A stretch of 64,000 nucleotides of DNA from Anaeromassilibacillus senegalensis (lineage in GTDB: Bacteria; Bacillota; Clostridia; Oscillospirales; Acutalibacteraceae). Within the stretch, counting starts at the first letter, position 1, and each line of letters starts with the position of its first letter. Of the stretch, positions 8,629 through 16,384 are shown one piece after another. The position numbers and the translations under genes are program-made. The notes beneath the pieces were generated by a model. It made no database searches and had not been told where the DNA came from. It saw nothing but the letters and a program-made list of their open reading frames with translations. Location: NCBI RefSeq assembly GCF_021531715.1, contig NZ_JAFBIT010000001.1:558001-622000 (forward strand), given 5' to 3'.

Positions 8629-9522
8629 ATGCAATCCGTTGAAGTGAACGCTTATGCGAAGATCAATCTTTCGCTCGATATTACCGGCAGACGGGAGGAC
8701 GGCTATCATACCGTCGATATGGTCATGCAGTCGATCTCGCTTTGCGACCGCGTGCGCGTGTCGCTGAATGACTCGGGACAGATTCGGCTTTCCTGTTCAA
8801 AATCCCATATTCCGCTGGACGGGCGCAATACGGCGTTTAAAGCGGCACAGTATTTTCTGGATGTTACCGGGCTGCCGTTCGGCGCGGATATTCATATTGA
8901 AAAGCACATCCCCGATCAGGCCGGCATGGGCGGCGGCAGTGCGGACGCGGCTGCGGTGCTCCGTGCGCTGAACCGCCTCTGCACGGAAATTTGCGGCGAG
9001 GAGCCGCTCAATACGGCAGAGCTTTTATATCTCGGTATGCGGATCGGCGCAGACGTGCCGTTCTGCATTCTGAACGGCACGCGGCGCTGCGAAGGAGTGG
9101 GGGAGATCATGACGCCGCTCGCGCCGATGGAGCCGTGTGTTTTGCTGATTGTCAAGCCTAACGTCGGCGTGAGCACGCCGGAAGCCTACCGGCAGTGCGA
9201 TACCATGCCGGATCTTGGCATGCGCTATACGCGCAATATGGTGCGCGCCATCGAGCGCCGTTCGCTGGAGGATATCGCGCTGTGTCTGGGCAACCGTTTC
9301 GACGATGCGCTGCAGCTTCCGCAGGTGTTGGCGATCAAGGCGCTCCTGCGCCGAAACGGTGCGATGAATGCCCTGATGACCGGAAGCGGATCCGCCGTAT
9401 TCGGAATCTTTCAGAACGAGGAAAGCGCCCTGCAGGCACAGACTGCGGCAGCCGCGCAGCTCGGGGAAACATTCCTCGCGTATCCGATTTCAGCGGAAGA
9501 AGCGCAGAACATGGTATTCTGA
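8629..9522 (+). CDS. ispE: 4-diphosphocytidyl-2-C-methyl-D-erythritol kinase
   Basis: The GHMP kinase of the MEP isoprenoid pathway, phosphorylating CDP-ME at the 2-OH. 297 residues. The N-terminal AYAKINLSLDITGRREDGYH block carries the catalytic Lys; the ATP loop is DQAGMGGGSADAAAVLRAL (about residues 98-116), followed by IGADVPFCILNG and the C-terminal GSGSAVFG. ATG 8629 has AGGGGTGA six bases upstream; GTG 8620 lies inside that site and is rejected. Last protein gene before a tRNA pair with its own promoter. Confidence 0.96.
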   Translation: MQSVEVNAYAKINLSLDITGRREDGYHTVDMVMQSISLCDRVRVSLNDSGQIRLSCSKSHIPLDGRNTAFKAAQYFLDVTGLPFGADIHIEKHIPDQAGMGGGSADAAAVLRALNRLCTEICGEEPLNTAELLYLGMRIGADVPFCILNGTRRCEGVGEIMTPLAPMEPCVLLIVKPNVGVSTPEAYRQCDTMPDLGMRYTRNMVRAIERRSLEDIALCLGNRFDDALQLPQVLAIKALLRRNGAMNALMTGSGSAVFGIFQNEESALQAQTAAAAQLGETFLAYPISAEEAQNMVF

Positions 9523-9551
9523 AAATTCTGAAAGTTTTTTGAAAAAAAGGG

Positions 9552-9579
9552 TTGACTTCTGCGGGAAATATGCTATAAT
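9552..9579 (+). promoter_or_regulatory. Promoter for tRNA-Gln/tRNA-Pro
   Basis: TTGACT (9552-9557), 16-base spacer, TATAAT (9574-9579) with TG at the extended -10 position. Confidence 0.75.
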
Positions 9580-9619
9580 AGTCTACGTTGTCCGGCAAAA
9601 CCGGGACGGCACGACATAT

Positions 9620-9693
9620 AGCGGTATTGTGTAATGGTAGCACAGCAGACTCTGACTCTGTTCGTCTGGGTTCAAATCCTGGTACCGCTGCCA
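9620..9693 (+). tRNA. tRNA-Gln (anticodon CTG)
   Basis: 74 bases with encoded CCA. The acceptor stem 9620-9626 pairs with 9683-9689, the anticodon stem is GCAGA/TCTGT with loop CTCTGAC (anticodon 9652-9654) and the T arm has GTTCAAAT. A 9-bp hairpin (9696-9717) without a T-run links it to the next tRNA and may be a processing site. Confidence 0.95.
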
Positions 9694-9723
9694 AGCAGCC
9701 TCGAGATATCGAGGCTGTAATAT

Positions 9724-9800
<77 letters not shown>

Positions 9801-9802
9801 AG

Positions 9803-9853
9803 ATTGGACACCAATTTTGATACGAAGGTATCATGATTGGTGTCCATTTTTTC
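9803..9853 (+). terminator. Terminator after the tRNA-Gln/Pro unit
   Basis: Long inverted repeat: GATTGGACACCAAT pairs with ATTGGTGTCC, and TGATAC pairs with GTATCA inside it, followed by a run of six Ts at 9847-9852. Confidence 0.8.
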
Positions 9854-9946
9854 ATTGGATTTTCTGCTATCAAAAATTTTGAATGCGGAAAGTTTGTCTG
9901 ATGAATTGGAATGGATCGAGATAGTGATATTTTACGGAGGAGATTG

Positions 9947-10315
9947 ATGATGCAGTACGATGAAATCTATCAGTTGGAAGTCAGCATGTGGGAATCAGCC
10001 AAAAACAGAAATCCAGAAGCGTTTTTGAATCTTGTCTCGAAGGACGCAGTCATGGTATGTGGTGGATATCGATGCAGTGGCCGCGAGTATGCTGAAATTG
10101 TTGCCGTGTTTGATTGCAAAACATATGCGATAGAGCATTTTGAAATTGTAAATCACGAGGCTGAGAGTATTCAAGTTCATTATGTGCTTCATATGGAAGT
10201 CAATCATGAAGAGAATCGTGATTTGTCCGGTACCTTCCATATTACCACAACATGGAAGCATATCGATGATAGCTGGAAGGTCGTTTTTAATATGGATCAA
10301 AGAGTTAATGGTTGA
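9947..10315 (+). CDS. SnoaL/DUF4440-like protein (NTF2 fold)
   Basis: A 122-residue protein with the alpha+beta cone pattern of DUF4440/SnoaL-like proteins: a helix with SMWESAKNRNPEAFLNLVSKDAVMVCGG, then strands ending in TTWKHIDDSWKVVFNMDQRV. Members bind small ligands; function unknown. GGAGGAG (9936-9942) supports ATG 9947 or, with better spacing, the adjoining ATG 9950. The gene is visibly AT-richer than its neighbours and uses AAA/AGA/ATA codons that are rare around it, and it sits directly after a tRNA pair, so recent acquisition is plausible. Confidence 0.75.
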   Translation: MMQYDEIYQLEVSMWESAKNRNPEAFLNLVSKDAVMVCGGYRCSGREYAEIVAVFDCKTYAIEHFEIVNHEAESIQVHYVLHMEVNHEENRDLSGTFHITTTWKHIDDSWKVVFNMDQRVNG

Positions 10316-10400
10316 TTTTCAAATGATCGATTTCTCAAACCTTTAATAAAAGATCGACGGGCGTGCATCACGTATCAAAGCAGGTCCCTTTTTCGTGGAA

Positions 10401-10425
10401 AGCATCGGTTTACCGGTGCTTTTTG
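10401..10425 (+). terminator. Probable terminator after the DUF4440-like gene
   Basis: AGCATCGGT pairs with ACCGGTGCT (one T-G pair) followed by TTTTTG. Confidence 0.6.
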
Positions 10426-10513
10426 TCTGCGTTCGACTTTTTTCTGGACTTATCCGCGGAAATCCTGTATACTGAATTATCCGAAAACAGTGTTTCATAT
10501 GGGAGGCGGTTTT

Positions 10514-12106
10514 GTGAAATTTTTGATTCCGGGCAATGCGCCCACACACAAGCTCAACCGGCATTGGACGTTCTGCGTCGGCGGCTGCCACGCGAAAATG
10601 GTGCTGCGCACGGACTATATCCGCCAGCTGAAATTCATTCACGATACGCTTGGCATCCGCTATCTGCGGTTTCACGGCATTTTCAACGACGATATGGACA
10701 CCGTGAATGACCTTTCCGCTGTCATGCCGATTCCGGGCGCTGAGGCGTTTTCCGAGCTGAATTTTCACAAGGTCGGCGTTGCCCTCGATAATGTTCTGTT
10801 CATCGGCATGAAGCCGTTTGTGGAGCTCGGTTTTATGCCGAAAAGCCTTGCGAGCGGCGAGGAGCAGTGCATGTTCTTTTACCGGGGCAATATCACGCCG
10901 CCGAAGGATTACGATGCGTGGGAGTGCTACATAGGCGCCTTTATCCGCTTTCTCCAGCACCGCTACGGCGAGGAGGAGATCCGCACCTGGTACTTTGAGG
11001 TCTGGAACGAGCCGGATCTGCAGCATGCGTTCTTTTCCGGTACCCAGCAGGATTATTTCGAGCTGTATGCGCACACCGCCCGTGCCGTCAAGGAGGCGGA
11101 TCCGCTTCTGCGTGTCGGCGGTCCGGCGACAAGCGGCAGCAAATGGGTGGCGTCGTTCGTGCAGTATTGCAGGGAGAACAATGTCCCGGTCGATTTCGTT
11201 TCGACGCACCAGTATGCAGGCGACCCGCTCGGTGGCGTGGAGGACCAGGGTGGCCCCGAGACGCAGGATGCTGGCGGCATGGGCGATATGGCGGATTTCT
11301 TCCGCGGAGTCGGGGAGAGGCTTCAAAGTGTGGAAAATAAGAGCCTTCTGACGGGTCTGCGCGCCATCATGCCGGATAAATCGGAGCTCATCGACATACC
11401 GAATGATCTTTTCGCCAAAAATGCGGCGATTGTTAAGGAGCAGGCGCAGGGGCTGCCGGTTTACTACACCGAGTGGAACGAAAATGCGATTTTCAGCGCT
11501 TATACGAACGATACGCGAAAGGTCGCGAGCTATATCGTTAAGGCAGCGCTCGATGTTGAGCAGTCGGTTACGGCTTCGAGCGTCTGGTGCTTCAGCGATC
11601 TGTTCGAGGAATTCCATGTTTTCCCGCAGCAATTTCACGGCGGCTTTGGCCTGCAGACGATTGACGGTGTGCCGAAGCCTAGCTATTACGCGCTGAAACT
11701 GCTCGGACAGGTGGGCGACGATCGTCTGGAGCTTGACGGCGATGCAGCGCAGGGGGAGATCGGCCTTGCGGCTTTCTGCGGGAATGGCGGCACGCAGGTG
11801 CTTTTGTTCCGGCAGAAAATGCGCAATCTCAACCTTCCGAAAGCTGAGGCAGAGATCGAGCTTGAGATGCCCGCCGCACCGCAGCGCGTCACGGTGCAGA
11901 AAATCGACGAGGAACACGGAAACCCGCTTGCCTGTTGGCAGAAGATGGGGGAGCCGATCGAAATGAACTGCGCAGAAATCGAAGCGCTCAAAGCGGACAG
12001 CATGGTTCCGGAGGAAAAGCTTCCGTTTACATACACGGACGGTGTTGTGCAGATTCAGGCCGCGCTCGGTGTAAACGACGTATGGCTGATCCGAATTGAG
12101 GCATAA
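10514..12106 (+). CDS. Glycoside hydrolase family 39 (beta-xylosidase-like)
   Basis: A 530-residue clan-A TIM-barrel glycosidase. WYFEVWNEPDL carries the acid/base Glu (about E166) and VYYTEWNENAIF the nucleophile Glu (about E320); VGGPATSGSKWV and VDFVSTHQY lie between them as in GH39. The C-terminal about 130 residues form a beta domain. No signal peptide, so it probably acts on imported xylo-oligosaccharides or similar glycosides in the cytoplasm. GTG 10514 has GGGAGG eight bases upstream. Alpha-iduronidase activity also occurs in GH39, but bacterial members of this length are mostly beta-xylosidases. Confidence 0.88.
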   Translation: MKFLIPGNAPTHKLNRHWTFCVGGCHAKMVLRTDYIRQLKFIHDTLGIRYLRFHGIFNDDMDTVNDLSAVMPIPGAEAFSELNFHKVGVALDNVLFIGMKPFVELGFMPKSLASGEEQCMFFYRGNITPPKDYDAWECYIGAFIRFLQHRYGEEEIRTWYFEVWNEPDLQHAFFSGTQQDYFELYAHTARAVKEADPLLRVGGPATSGSKWVASFVQYCRENNVPVDFVSTHQYAGDPLGGVEDQGGPETQDAGGMGDMADFFRGVGERLQSVENKSLLTGLRAIMPDKSELIDIPNDLFAKNAAIVKEQAQGLPVYYTEWNENAIFSAYTNDTRKVASYIVKAALDVEQSVTASSVWCFSDLFEEFHVFPQQFHGGFGLQTIDGVPKPSYYALKLLGQVGDDRLELDGDAAQGEIGLAAFCGNGGTQVLLFRQKMRNLNLPKAEAEIELEMPAAPQRVTVQKIDEEHGNPLACWQKMGEPIEMNCAEIEALKADSMVPEEKLPFTYTDGVVQIQAALGVNDVWLIRIEA

Positions 12107-12138
12107 GCATTCTGGTTTGAAAAGGAGATGCATTTTAC

Positions 12139-12579
12139 ATGCAAATTATACCCATGACCATCGAAGATTACGACGCCGTCTATGATCTTTGGCTGCATAC
12201 GCCCGGAATGGGGCTCAATACGGCTGATGACTCCCGTGAGGGGATCGCGGCGTACCTGCGCCGCAACCCGACAACCTGCTTTACGGCTAAGGAGGGAGAT
12301 CGGCTTCTCGGCGCCATTCTTGCCGGGCACGACGGACGGCGCGGCTACATCAGCCATACGGCTGTGCGCGAGGATGCGCAGCGGCAAGGCGTTGGCACAG
12401 CGCTCGTGGAAGCGGTGCTTGAAGCGCTGCAGGCTGAGGGGATCCGTAAGGTCGCGCTCGTGGTCTTTGCGCGCAATGAAAAGGGAAACGCCTTTTGGGA
12501 GAAGCTTGGCTTTACGGGGCGGGACGATCTTGTCTACCGCAACAAGGCGCTCGCAGAACTGGTTCGCATAGATACCTGA
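12139..12579 (+). CDS. GNAT family N-acetyltransferase
   Basis: A 146-residue single GNAT domain. Motif A is REDAQRQGVGTALVEAVL (about residues 76-93), which binds the acetyl-CoA pyrophosphate, and motif B is FARNEKGNAFWEKLGFTGRDDLVYRNKAL. Substrate unknown. AAAGGAGA precedes the ATG. It follows the GH39 gene by 32 bases and may share its transcript; a strong terminator closes the pair. Confidence 0.88.
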   Translation: MQIIPMTIEDYDAVYDLWLHTPGMGLNTADDSREGIAAYLRRNPTTCFTAKEGDRLLGAILAGHDGRRGYISHTAVREDAQRQGVGTALVEAVLEALQAEGIRKVALVVFARNEKGNAFWEKLGFTGRDDLVYRNKALAELVRIDT

Positions 12580-12586
12580 GAGATGA

Positions 12587-12617
12587 CGGGCGGGGCTTGA
12601 CAACCCGCCCGCTTTTC
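12587..12617 (+). terminator. Terminator after the GNAT gene
   Basis: CGGGCGGG (12587-12594) pairs with CCCGCCCG (12604-12611), followed by CTTTTC. The T-run is short but the stem is very GC-rich. Confidence 0.7.
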
Positions 12618-12689
12618 TGTATAATAAATTTTAATCTTCTGTGTTTTCATCAAAGTTCCTTTTGTGGAGAGAAATTTCTTCCATACTTC

Positions 12690-12718
12690 TTGACAAATTC
12701 TGTCCGCTGTGTTATACT
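12690..12718 (+). promoter_or_regulatory. Promoter for the tRNA-Ser pair
   Basis: TTGACA (12690-12695), 17-base spacer, TATACT (12713-12718). Confidence 0.75.
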
Positions 12719-12736
12719 AACACTCGCGGTTGAAAT

Positions 12737-12825
12737 GGAGAGGTGTCCGAGTGGTTTAAGGAGCTAGTCTTGAAAACTAGTGATCTCGTAAGGGACCAAG
12801 AGTTCGAATCTCTTCCTCTCCGCCA
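12737..12825 (+). tRNA. tRNA-Ser (anticodon TGA)
   Basis: 89 bases, type II tRNA with long variable arm (GATCTCGTAAGGGACC). Acceptor GGAGAGG/CCTCTCC, anticodon arm CTAGT-CTTGAAA-ACTAG, encoded CCA. Confidence 0.95.
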
Positions 12826-12855
12826 CCTTTTTCATATTTTTAATTTCTTTACCAT

Positions 12856-12945
12856 GGAGAAGTACCCAAGTGGTGAAGGGGCTCCCCTGCTAAGGGAGTA
12901 GGTCGGGTAACCGGCGCATGGGTTCAAATCCCATCTTCTCCGCCA
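12856..12945 (+). tRNA. tRNA-Ser (anticodon GCT)
   Basis: 90 bases, type II tRNA. Acceptor GGAGAAG/CTTCTCC, anticodon arm CTCCC-CTGCTAA-GGGAG, long variable arm GTCGGGTAACCGGC, encoded CCA. Co-transcribed with tRNA-Ser(TGA). Confidence 0.95.
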
Positions 12946-12950
12946 GAGCA

Positions 12951-12996
12951 AAACCCGCATGACTGCTGGAAAGTCCAGTGTTCATGCGGGTTTTTG
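12951..12996 (+). terminator. Terminator after the tRNA-Ser pair
   Basis: AAACCCGCATGA pairs with TCATGCGGGTTT around an inner CTGGAAAGTCCAG hairpin, followed by Ts. Confidence 0.85.
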
Positions 12997-13021
12997 TTGC
13001 TTTTGTAAAGGTTTTGCGCAC

Positions 13022-13078
13022 AAAAACCTCCTTAAACAGATTTGGACAGTCCTTTGTCTGCTTAAGGAGGTCTTTTTA
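13022..13078. terminator. Second, bidirectional terminator
   Basis: ACCTCCTTAAACAGA pairs with TCTGCTTAAGGAGGT (one mismatch) and is flanked by AAAAA on the left and TTTTT on the right. On minus it would terminate the DUF212 gene, on plus it backs up the tRNA terminator. Confidence 0.75.
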
Positions 13079-13117
13079 CCGGCAGGGCCGGCTTTGGATA
13101 CGATTGTTTGAATACGC

Positions 13118-13594
13118 TCAGAAGAAGAAATGACCGATCAGCGCGATGGCGAAGCCGAGCATGGCGCCGCAGACCACCTCGATCATGCGGTGTCCGAGCG
13201 ATTCGTTCAGCTTTGGGATCATTTCCTTGAGCTGCACCTCGTTCTGCGCGTTTTCGTCGCCGAGATACTCAACGATATAATTGATCGCTTTGGCATGCAA
13301 CCCTGCCGCCCAGCGCACACCGGTCGCGTCGTACATGACGATCAGCGCCAGAATAAACGCCATGGCGAAAATCGGCGAGTCAAAACCATAGAGCAGATAG
13401 GAGGTCAGAAGCACCGAGCACGTGACGGCAGAGTGCGAGCTTGGCATCCCGCCCGCTCCGGACAGACGCTCCTTCTTGAATTCACCGTGCGAAAACATAT
13501 GGATTATGGTTTTCAGCAGCTGGGCGACCGCCCAGGAAATAACGCCGACATTGATCAGCGGATTTGAAATCAAAATAGAAAAATCAAAATTCAT
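13118..13594 (-). CDS. Divergent PAP2/DUF212 membrane protein (YuiD-like)
   Basis: 158 residues, exactly the length of Bacillus YuiD. Membrane segments at about 8-30, 60-80 and 135-157. Conserved family motifs are GGMPSSHSA (about residues 48-56), the equivalent of the PAP2 SGH motif, and YDATGVRWAAGLHA. The family resembles vanadium haloperoxidase/acid phosphatase folds; a lipid or polyprenyl-phosphate phosphatase role is possible but unproven. Start chosen at the ATG with AGGAAG upstream on minus, downstream of the promoter at 13617-13645. Confidence 0.85.
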   Translation of the reverse strand: MNFDFSILISNPLINVGVISWAVAQLLKTIIHMFSHGEFKKERLSGAGGMPSSHSAVTCSVLLTSYLLYGFDSPIFAMAFILALIVMYDATGVRWAAGLHAKAINYIVEYLGDENAQNEVQLKEMIPKLNESLGHRMIEVVCGAMLGFAIALIGHFFF

Positions 13595-13616
13595 CCTAAA
13601 CTTCCTCTCCGTATCT

Positions 13617-13645
13617 ATTCTACCGCCAAACGGCGGGCTTGTCAA
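13617..13645 (-). promoter_or_regulatory. Promoter for the DUF212 gene
   Basis: Minus strand TTGACA (13640-13645), 17-base spacer, TAGAAT (13617-13622). The spacer contains the palindrome CCGCCGTTTGGCGG. Confidence 0.7.
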
Positions 13646-13693
13646 TTCTGTCAAGAAAATTGTAAGATTTTTGCTTTGTGCGTTTTGTCGCTC

Positions 13694-13722
13694 TTGCACG
13701 ATGCGCGCGGTTGTGCTAAAAT
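13694..13722 (+). promoter_or_regulatory. Promoter abutting the queH start
   Basis: TTGCAC (13694-13699), 17-base spacer, TAAAAT (13717-13722) with TG at the extended -10 position. The predicted +1 at about 13729 falls at the queH ATG (13730), so there is no room for a Shine-Dalgarno site. Confidence 0.65.
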
Positions 13723-13729
13723 AATGCGT

Positions 13730-14374
13730 ATGGCAAATCAAAGAAATTACGCGAAGGAACTGGATACGATCATGGAACGGCTGCGTCGGGAGGAGAAGCG
13801 TCCGACGCTGCTTCTGCATGCCTGTTGTGCGCCGTGCTCCAGCGCGGTGCTCGAGCGGCTGACTGAGCGCTTTGCCGTTTCCGTGTTGTTTTACAACCCC
13901 AATATTTATCCGCAGACAGAATACGAGAAGCGTGAGGCAGAGCTCGCGCGCCTGATCTCGGAAATGCCTGCCGCAAGGGATGTCACGCTGATCCGTGCGC
14001 CCTACGAGCCGGAATCATTTTTCGAGGCCGTCCGCGGGCTGGAGAGTATTCCTGAGGGCGGCGAGCGTTGTTTTCGCTGCTATCGGCTGCGTCTGGAGGC
14101 GGCGGCACAGTATGCGGCGGCGCATGGCTTTGACTATTTCACAACGACGCTGTCGATCAGTCCGCTCAAAAACGCGGCGAAACTCAACGAAATCGGCGAA
14201 GCACTGGCCGCGCAATACGGCGTGCCGCACCTGCCGTCGGATTTTAAGAAAAAAGAGGGCTATAAGCGCTCCATTGTTTTGTCGAAGGAATACGAGCTTT
14301 ACAGGCAGGATTTCTGCGGCTGTGTGTTTTCAAAAAGGGAAAGGATGAAAAAAAATCATGGCAGTCATACATGA
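13730..14374 (+). CDS. queH: Epoxyqueuosine reductase QueH
   Basis: Reduces epoxyqueuosine to queuosine in tRNA wobble position 34, the last step of the pathway. 214 residues of the DUF208 family. Conserved cysteines for the [4Fe-4S] cluster and metal are HACCAPCSS (C32, C33, C36), ERCFRCYR and the C-terminal FCGCVFS. FYNPNIYPQTEYEKR and TTLSISPLKN are also family motifs. Two in-frame ATGs (13724, 13730) are possible; both lie at or before the predicted transcription start. The last 17 bases overlap the amidohydrolase. Confidence 0.92.
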   Translation: MANQRNYAKELDTIMERLRREEKRPTLLLHACCAPCSSAVLERLTERFAVSVLFYNPNIYPQTEYEKREAELARLISEMPAARDVTLIRAPYEPESFFEAVRGLESIPEGGERCFRCYRLRLEAAAQYAAAHGFDYFTTTLSISPLKNAAKLNEIGEALAAQYGVPHLPSDFKKKEGYKRSIVLSKEYELYRQDFCGCVFSKRERMKKNHGSHT

Positions 14375-15170
14375 CGGCGTCACATACCGGGCAGCGGATG
14401 CGCACGCGCATATTTATCCCGGCAAGATCGCGGAGAAAGCGACCGCGAATGTCGGCAAATTTTACGATATCCCGATGGACGAGGTCGGCCTTCCGCATAT
14501 TCTGCATGAGGAAGGCACTGCGGCCGGTATCGACCGCTTTCTTGTCTGTTCCGTCGCCACAAAGGTGGAGCAGGTCGAATCGATCAACCGCTTTATTGCA
14601 GAGAAATGCGCGAAATATCCGGAATTCATCGGTCTCGGCGCATGGCATCAGGACGTCACGGATGTTTCTGGCGTACTCGACGAAATTCAAGCGCTCGGCC
14701 TCAGAGGCATTAAGCTGCATCCGGATTTTCAGCGCTTTCACATCGACGACGACAACATGATTGAGGTCTATGCGGAGTGCTCGCGCCGCGGGCTTCCGGT
14801 GCTGTTCCATACGGGCGACGACCGCATGGACTTTTCCTCGCCGCGCCGTCTTGCAAACGTGCTGGAGAAGCTGCCGGATTTCCTGTGCATCGCTGCGCAT
14901 CTCGGCGGCTACCGCGAGTGGGCGGATGCCCGCGCCGTGCTCCGCGGCACGAACGTCTACATCGATACGAGCAGCTCGCTGTTTGCGGTCAGTCCGGAGG
15001 ACGCCCGCCGCAGCATCGAGCATTTCGGCGTGGACAAGACGCTCTTCGGCACGGATTTCCCGATGTGGACGCCGAAGGATGAGCTTCAGCGCTTCTTCTC
15101 GCTCGGCTATGGCGAAGCGGAAAACCGCAAAATCCTGTTCGATAATTTTGCGAAGTTGTTCGCGCTTTAA
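14358..15170 (+). CDS. Amidohydrolase family 2 metal-dependent hydrolase
   Basis: 270-residue TIM-barrel hydrolase. Metal and active-site markers are ADAHAHIYP near the N terminus, GIKLHPDFQ, PVLFHTGDD, IAAHLGG and FGTDFPMW (catalytic Asp). Similar to amidohydrolase-2 proteins of the ACMS decarboxylase/TIM-barrel group, which hydrolyse or decarboxylate small cyclic substrates. Overlaps queH, with AAAGGA upstream, so the two are co-transcribed without an evident pathway link. A paralogue with the same block order is at 22953-23759 on minus. Substrate unknown. Confidence 0.82.
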   Translation: MAVIHDGVTYRAADAHAHIYPGKIAEKATANVGKFYDIPMDEVGLPHILHEEGTAAGIDRFLVCSVATKVEQVESINRFIAEKCAKYPEFIGLGAWHQDVTDVSGVLDEIQALGLRGIKLHPDFQRFHIDDDNMIEVYAECSRRGLPVLFHTGDDRMDFSSPRRLANVLEKLPDFLCIAAHLGGYREWADARAVLRGTNVYIDTSSSLFAVSPEDARRSIEHFGVDKTLFGTDFPMWTPKDELQRFFSLGYGEAENRKILFDNFAKLFAL

Positions 15171-15195
15171 TCGGAAACAAAATATTTTGTTTTGT

Positions 15196-15227
15196 AAGGT
15201 CTGCACCGTCGCGTGCGGACCTTTTTG
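15196..15227 (+). terminator. Terminator after the amidohydrolase
   Basis: AAGGTC...GCAC pairs with GTGC...GGACCTT, followed by a T5 run. Confidence 0.75.
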
Positions 15228-15321
15228 TCAGAATTTTGTGATTTTATGCGAAAAATCGAGGAGATTCCCCTGAAAAACTGTGCTAGAATAAAGAAAACAC
15301 AACAGGAAAAGGGGAATATCG

Positions 15322-16305
15322 ATGTCGATCACAGATGCAGTCACGAAAAACAGACAGGGGGAATCGATGCTGCGCGCCATGACCACGCGTGCACTCGGCA
15401 GGACGGTGCGCGACTTTACAGCCGACGAGCTTGGCGGTGGGCTCTGCAGTGCCGTTTACCGGATTTGCGCAGACGGTGAAACGGTCGTGCTCAAAATTGC
15501 GAGCGCACCGGAGGTTGTCACCATGCGCCACGAGCGGAAATATCTGCAAATCGAAGCCGAAATGCTGCGAACCTTCAATAAAAAGCTCCATATTCCGATC
15601 CCGCGGCTGATCGCGTTAGACGAAACGTGCGAGATCTGCCCGGTTCCGTATTTCTTCATGAGCTTCATGCCCGGAAAGCCGCTGATGCTTTTGGATCCGA
15701 AGCCGGATGAGGAAGCGGTTCTGGACATCAAACGCGGCGTCGGGCAGATCTGCCGTGCGATCACAAGTCTCGAAGCACCGTCATTTGGTATTCCGTATAT
15801 GACGGAAACCTATTGCGCCTGCAACGCGGATTTCGTTTTGCAGCTGCTCCGTATGCTGCTTGACGACGCGGCGGACTGCGGCATCACGCTGCCGGGTATA
15901 GAGCCTGAGGCGCTGCTTGCCTTGATTGAAAGCCAGCGATCGGTGCTCAATCAGGCAGAAAAGCCGTATTATGTGCATACCGATACATGGGACGGAAACG
16001 TGATGGTGCAGGATCAAAAGCTGACCGGACTGATCGATTTTGCCGCAATTCTCTGGGGTGATCCGCTGATGAACCACGACTTTCATACATTCTCGAGAGA
16101 ACCGGGCTTTGAGGAAGGATTCGGCAAAACGGAGTTTAACGAAGATGAACGCATCCGCATCGAGATTTACAGGGTATGGCAGCAGCTCGGCATGATCGTG
16201 GAGCGCGGCTTTCGACAGTATGCGGATAAAAATTTGTATTTCTGGGTCTATGATGTGTTCCGCGAATCCGTATCGCGCCTTTGCAAAATGACAGGTCAAG
16301 CTTGA
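15322..16305 (+). CDS. Aminoglycoside phosphotransferase (APH) family kinase
   Basis: 327 residues with the APH/choline kinase fold. N-lobe: VVLKIAS with the ATP lysine. Brenner motif: VHTDTWDGNVMV (catalytic Asp). Metal motif: LIDFAAILWGDPLMNHDF. This family includes antibiotic kinases, homoserine and fructosamine kinases; nothing here indicates drug resistance. AAAGGGGA precedes the ATG, and a TAGAAT element near 15284 could be its -10. It stands alone between terminator and GH3 promoter. Substrate unknown. Confidence 0.82.
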   Translation: MSITDAVTKNRQGESMLRAMTTRALGRTVRDFTADELGGGLCSAVYRICADGETVVLKIASAPEVVTMRHERKYLQIEAEMLRTFNKKLHIPIPRLIALDETCEICPVPYFFMSFMPGKPLMLLDPKPDEEAVLDIKRGVGQICRAITSLEAPSFGIPYMTETYCACNADFVLQLLRMLLDDAADCGITLPGIEPEALLALIESQRSVLNQAEKPYYVHTDTWDGNVMVQDQKLTGLIDFAAILWGDPLMNHDFHTFSREPGFEEGFGKTEFNEDERIRIEIYRVWQQLGMIVERGFRQYADKNLYFWVYDVFRESVSRLCKMTGQA

Positions 16306-16384
16306 TAGAAAAATTCAAAAAATCGTGGAAATTTCAACCAATACGTGCTATAATGAAAAAAACTTATGATGGGAGTTGTTATTT

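Noticed and set aside
9694-9723. Terminator between tRNA-Gln and tRNA-Pro
   Set aside because: There is a perfect hairpin but no T-run, so a processing stem is more likely.
10343-12133. A 596-codon minus-strand frame opposite the GH39 gene
   Set aside because: Same effect: opposite frame of a well-supported gene, low-complexity Arg/Leu/His translation.
15322-16305. Aminoglycoside resistance gene
   Set aside because: The fold is APH-like, but this family is broad and the sequence does not resemble any named resistance enzyme; no mobile context.
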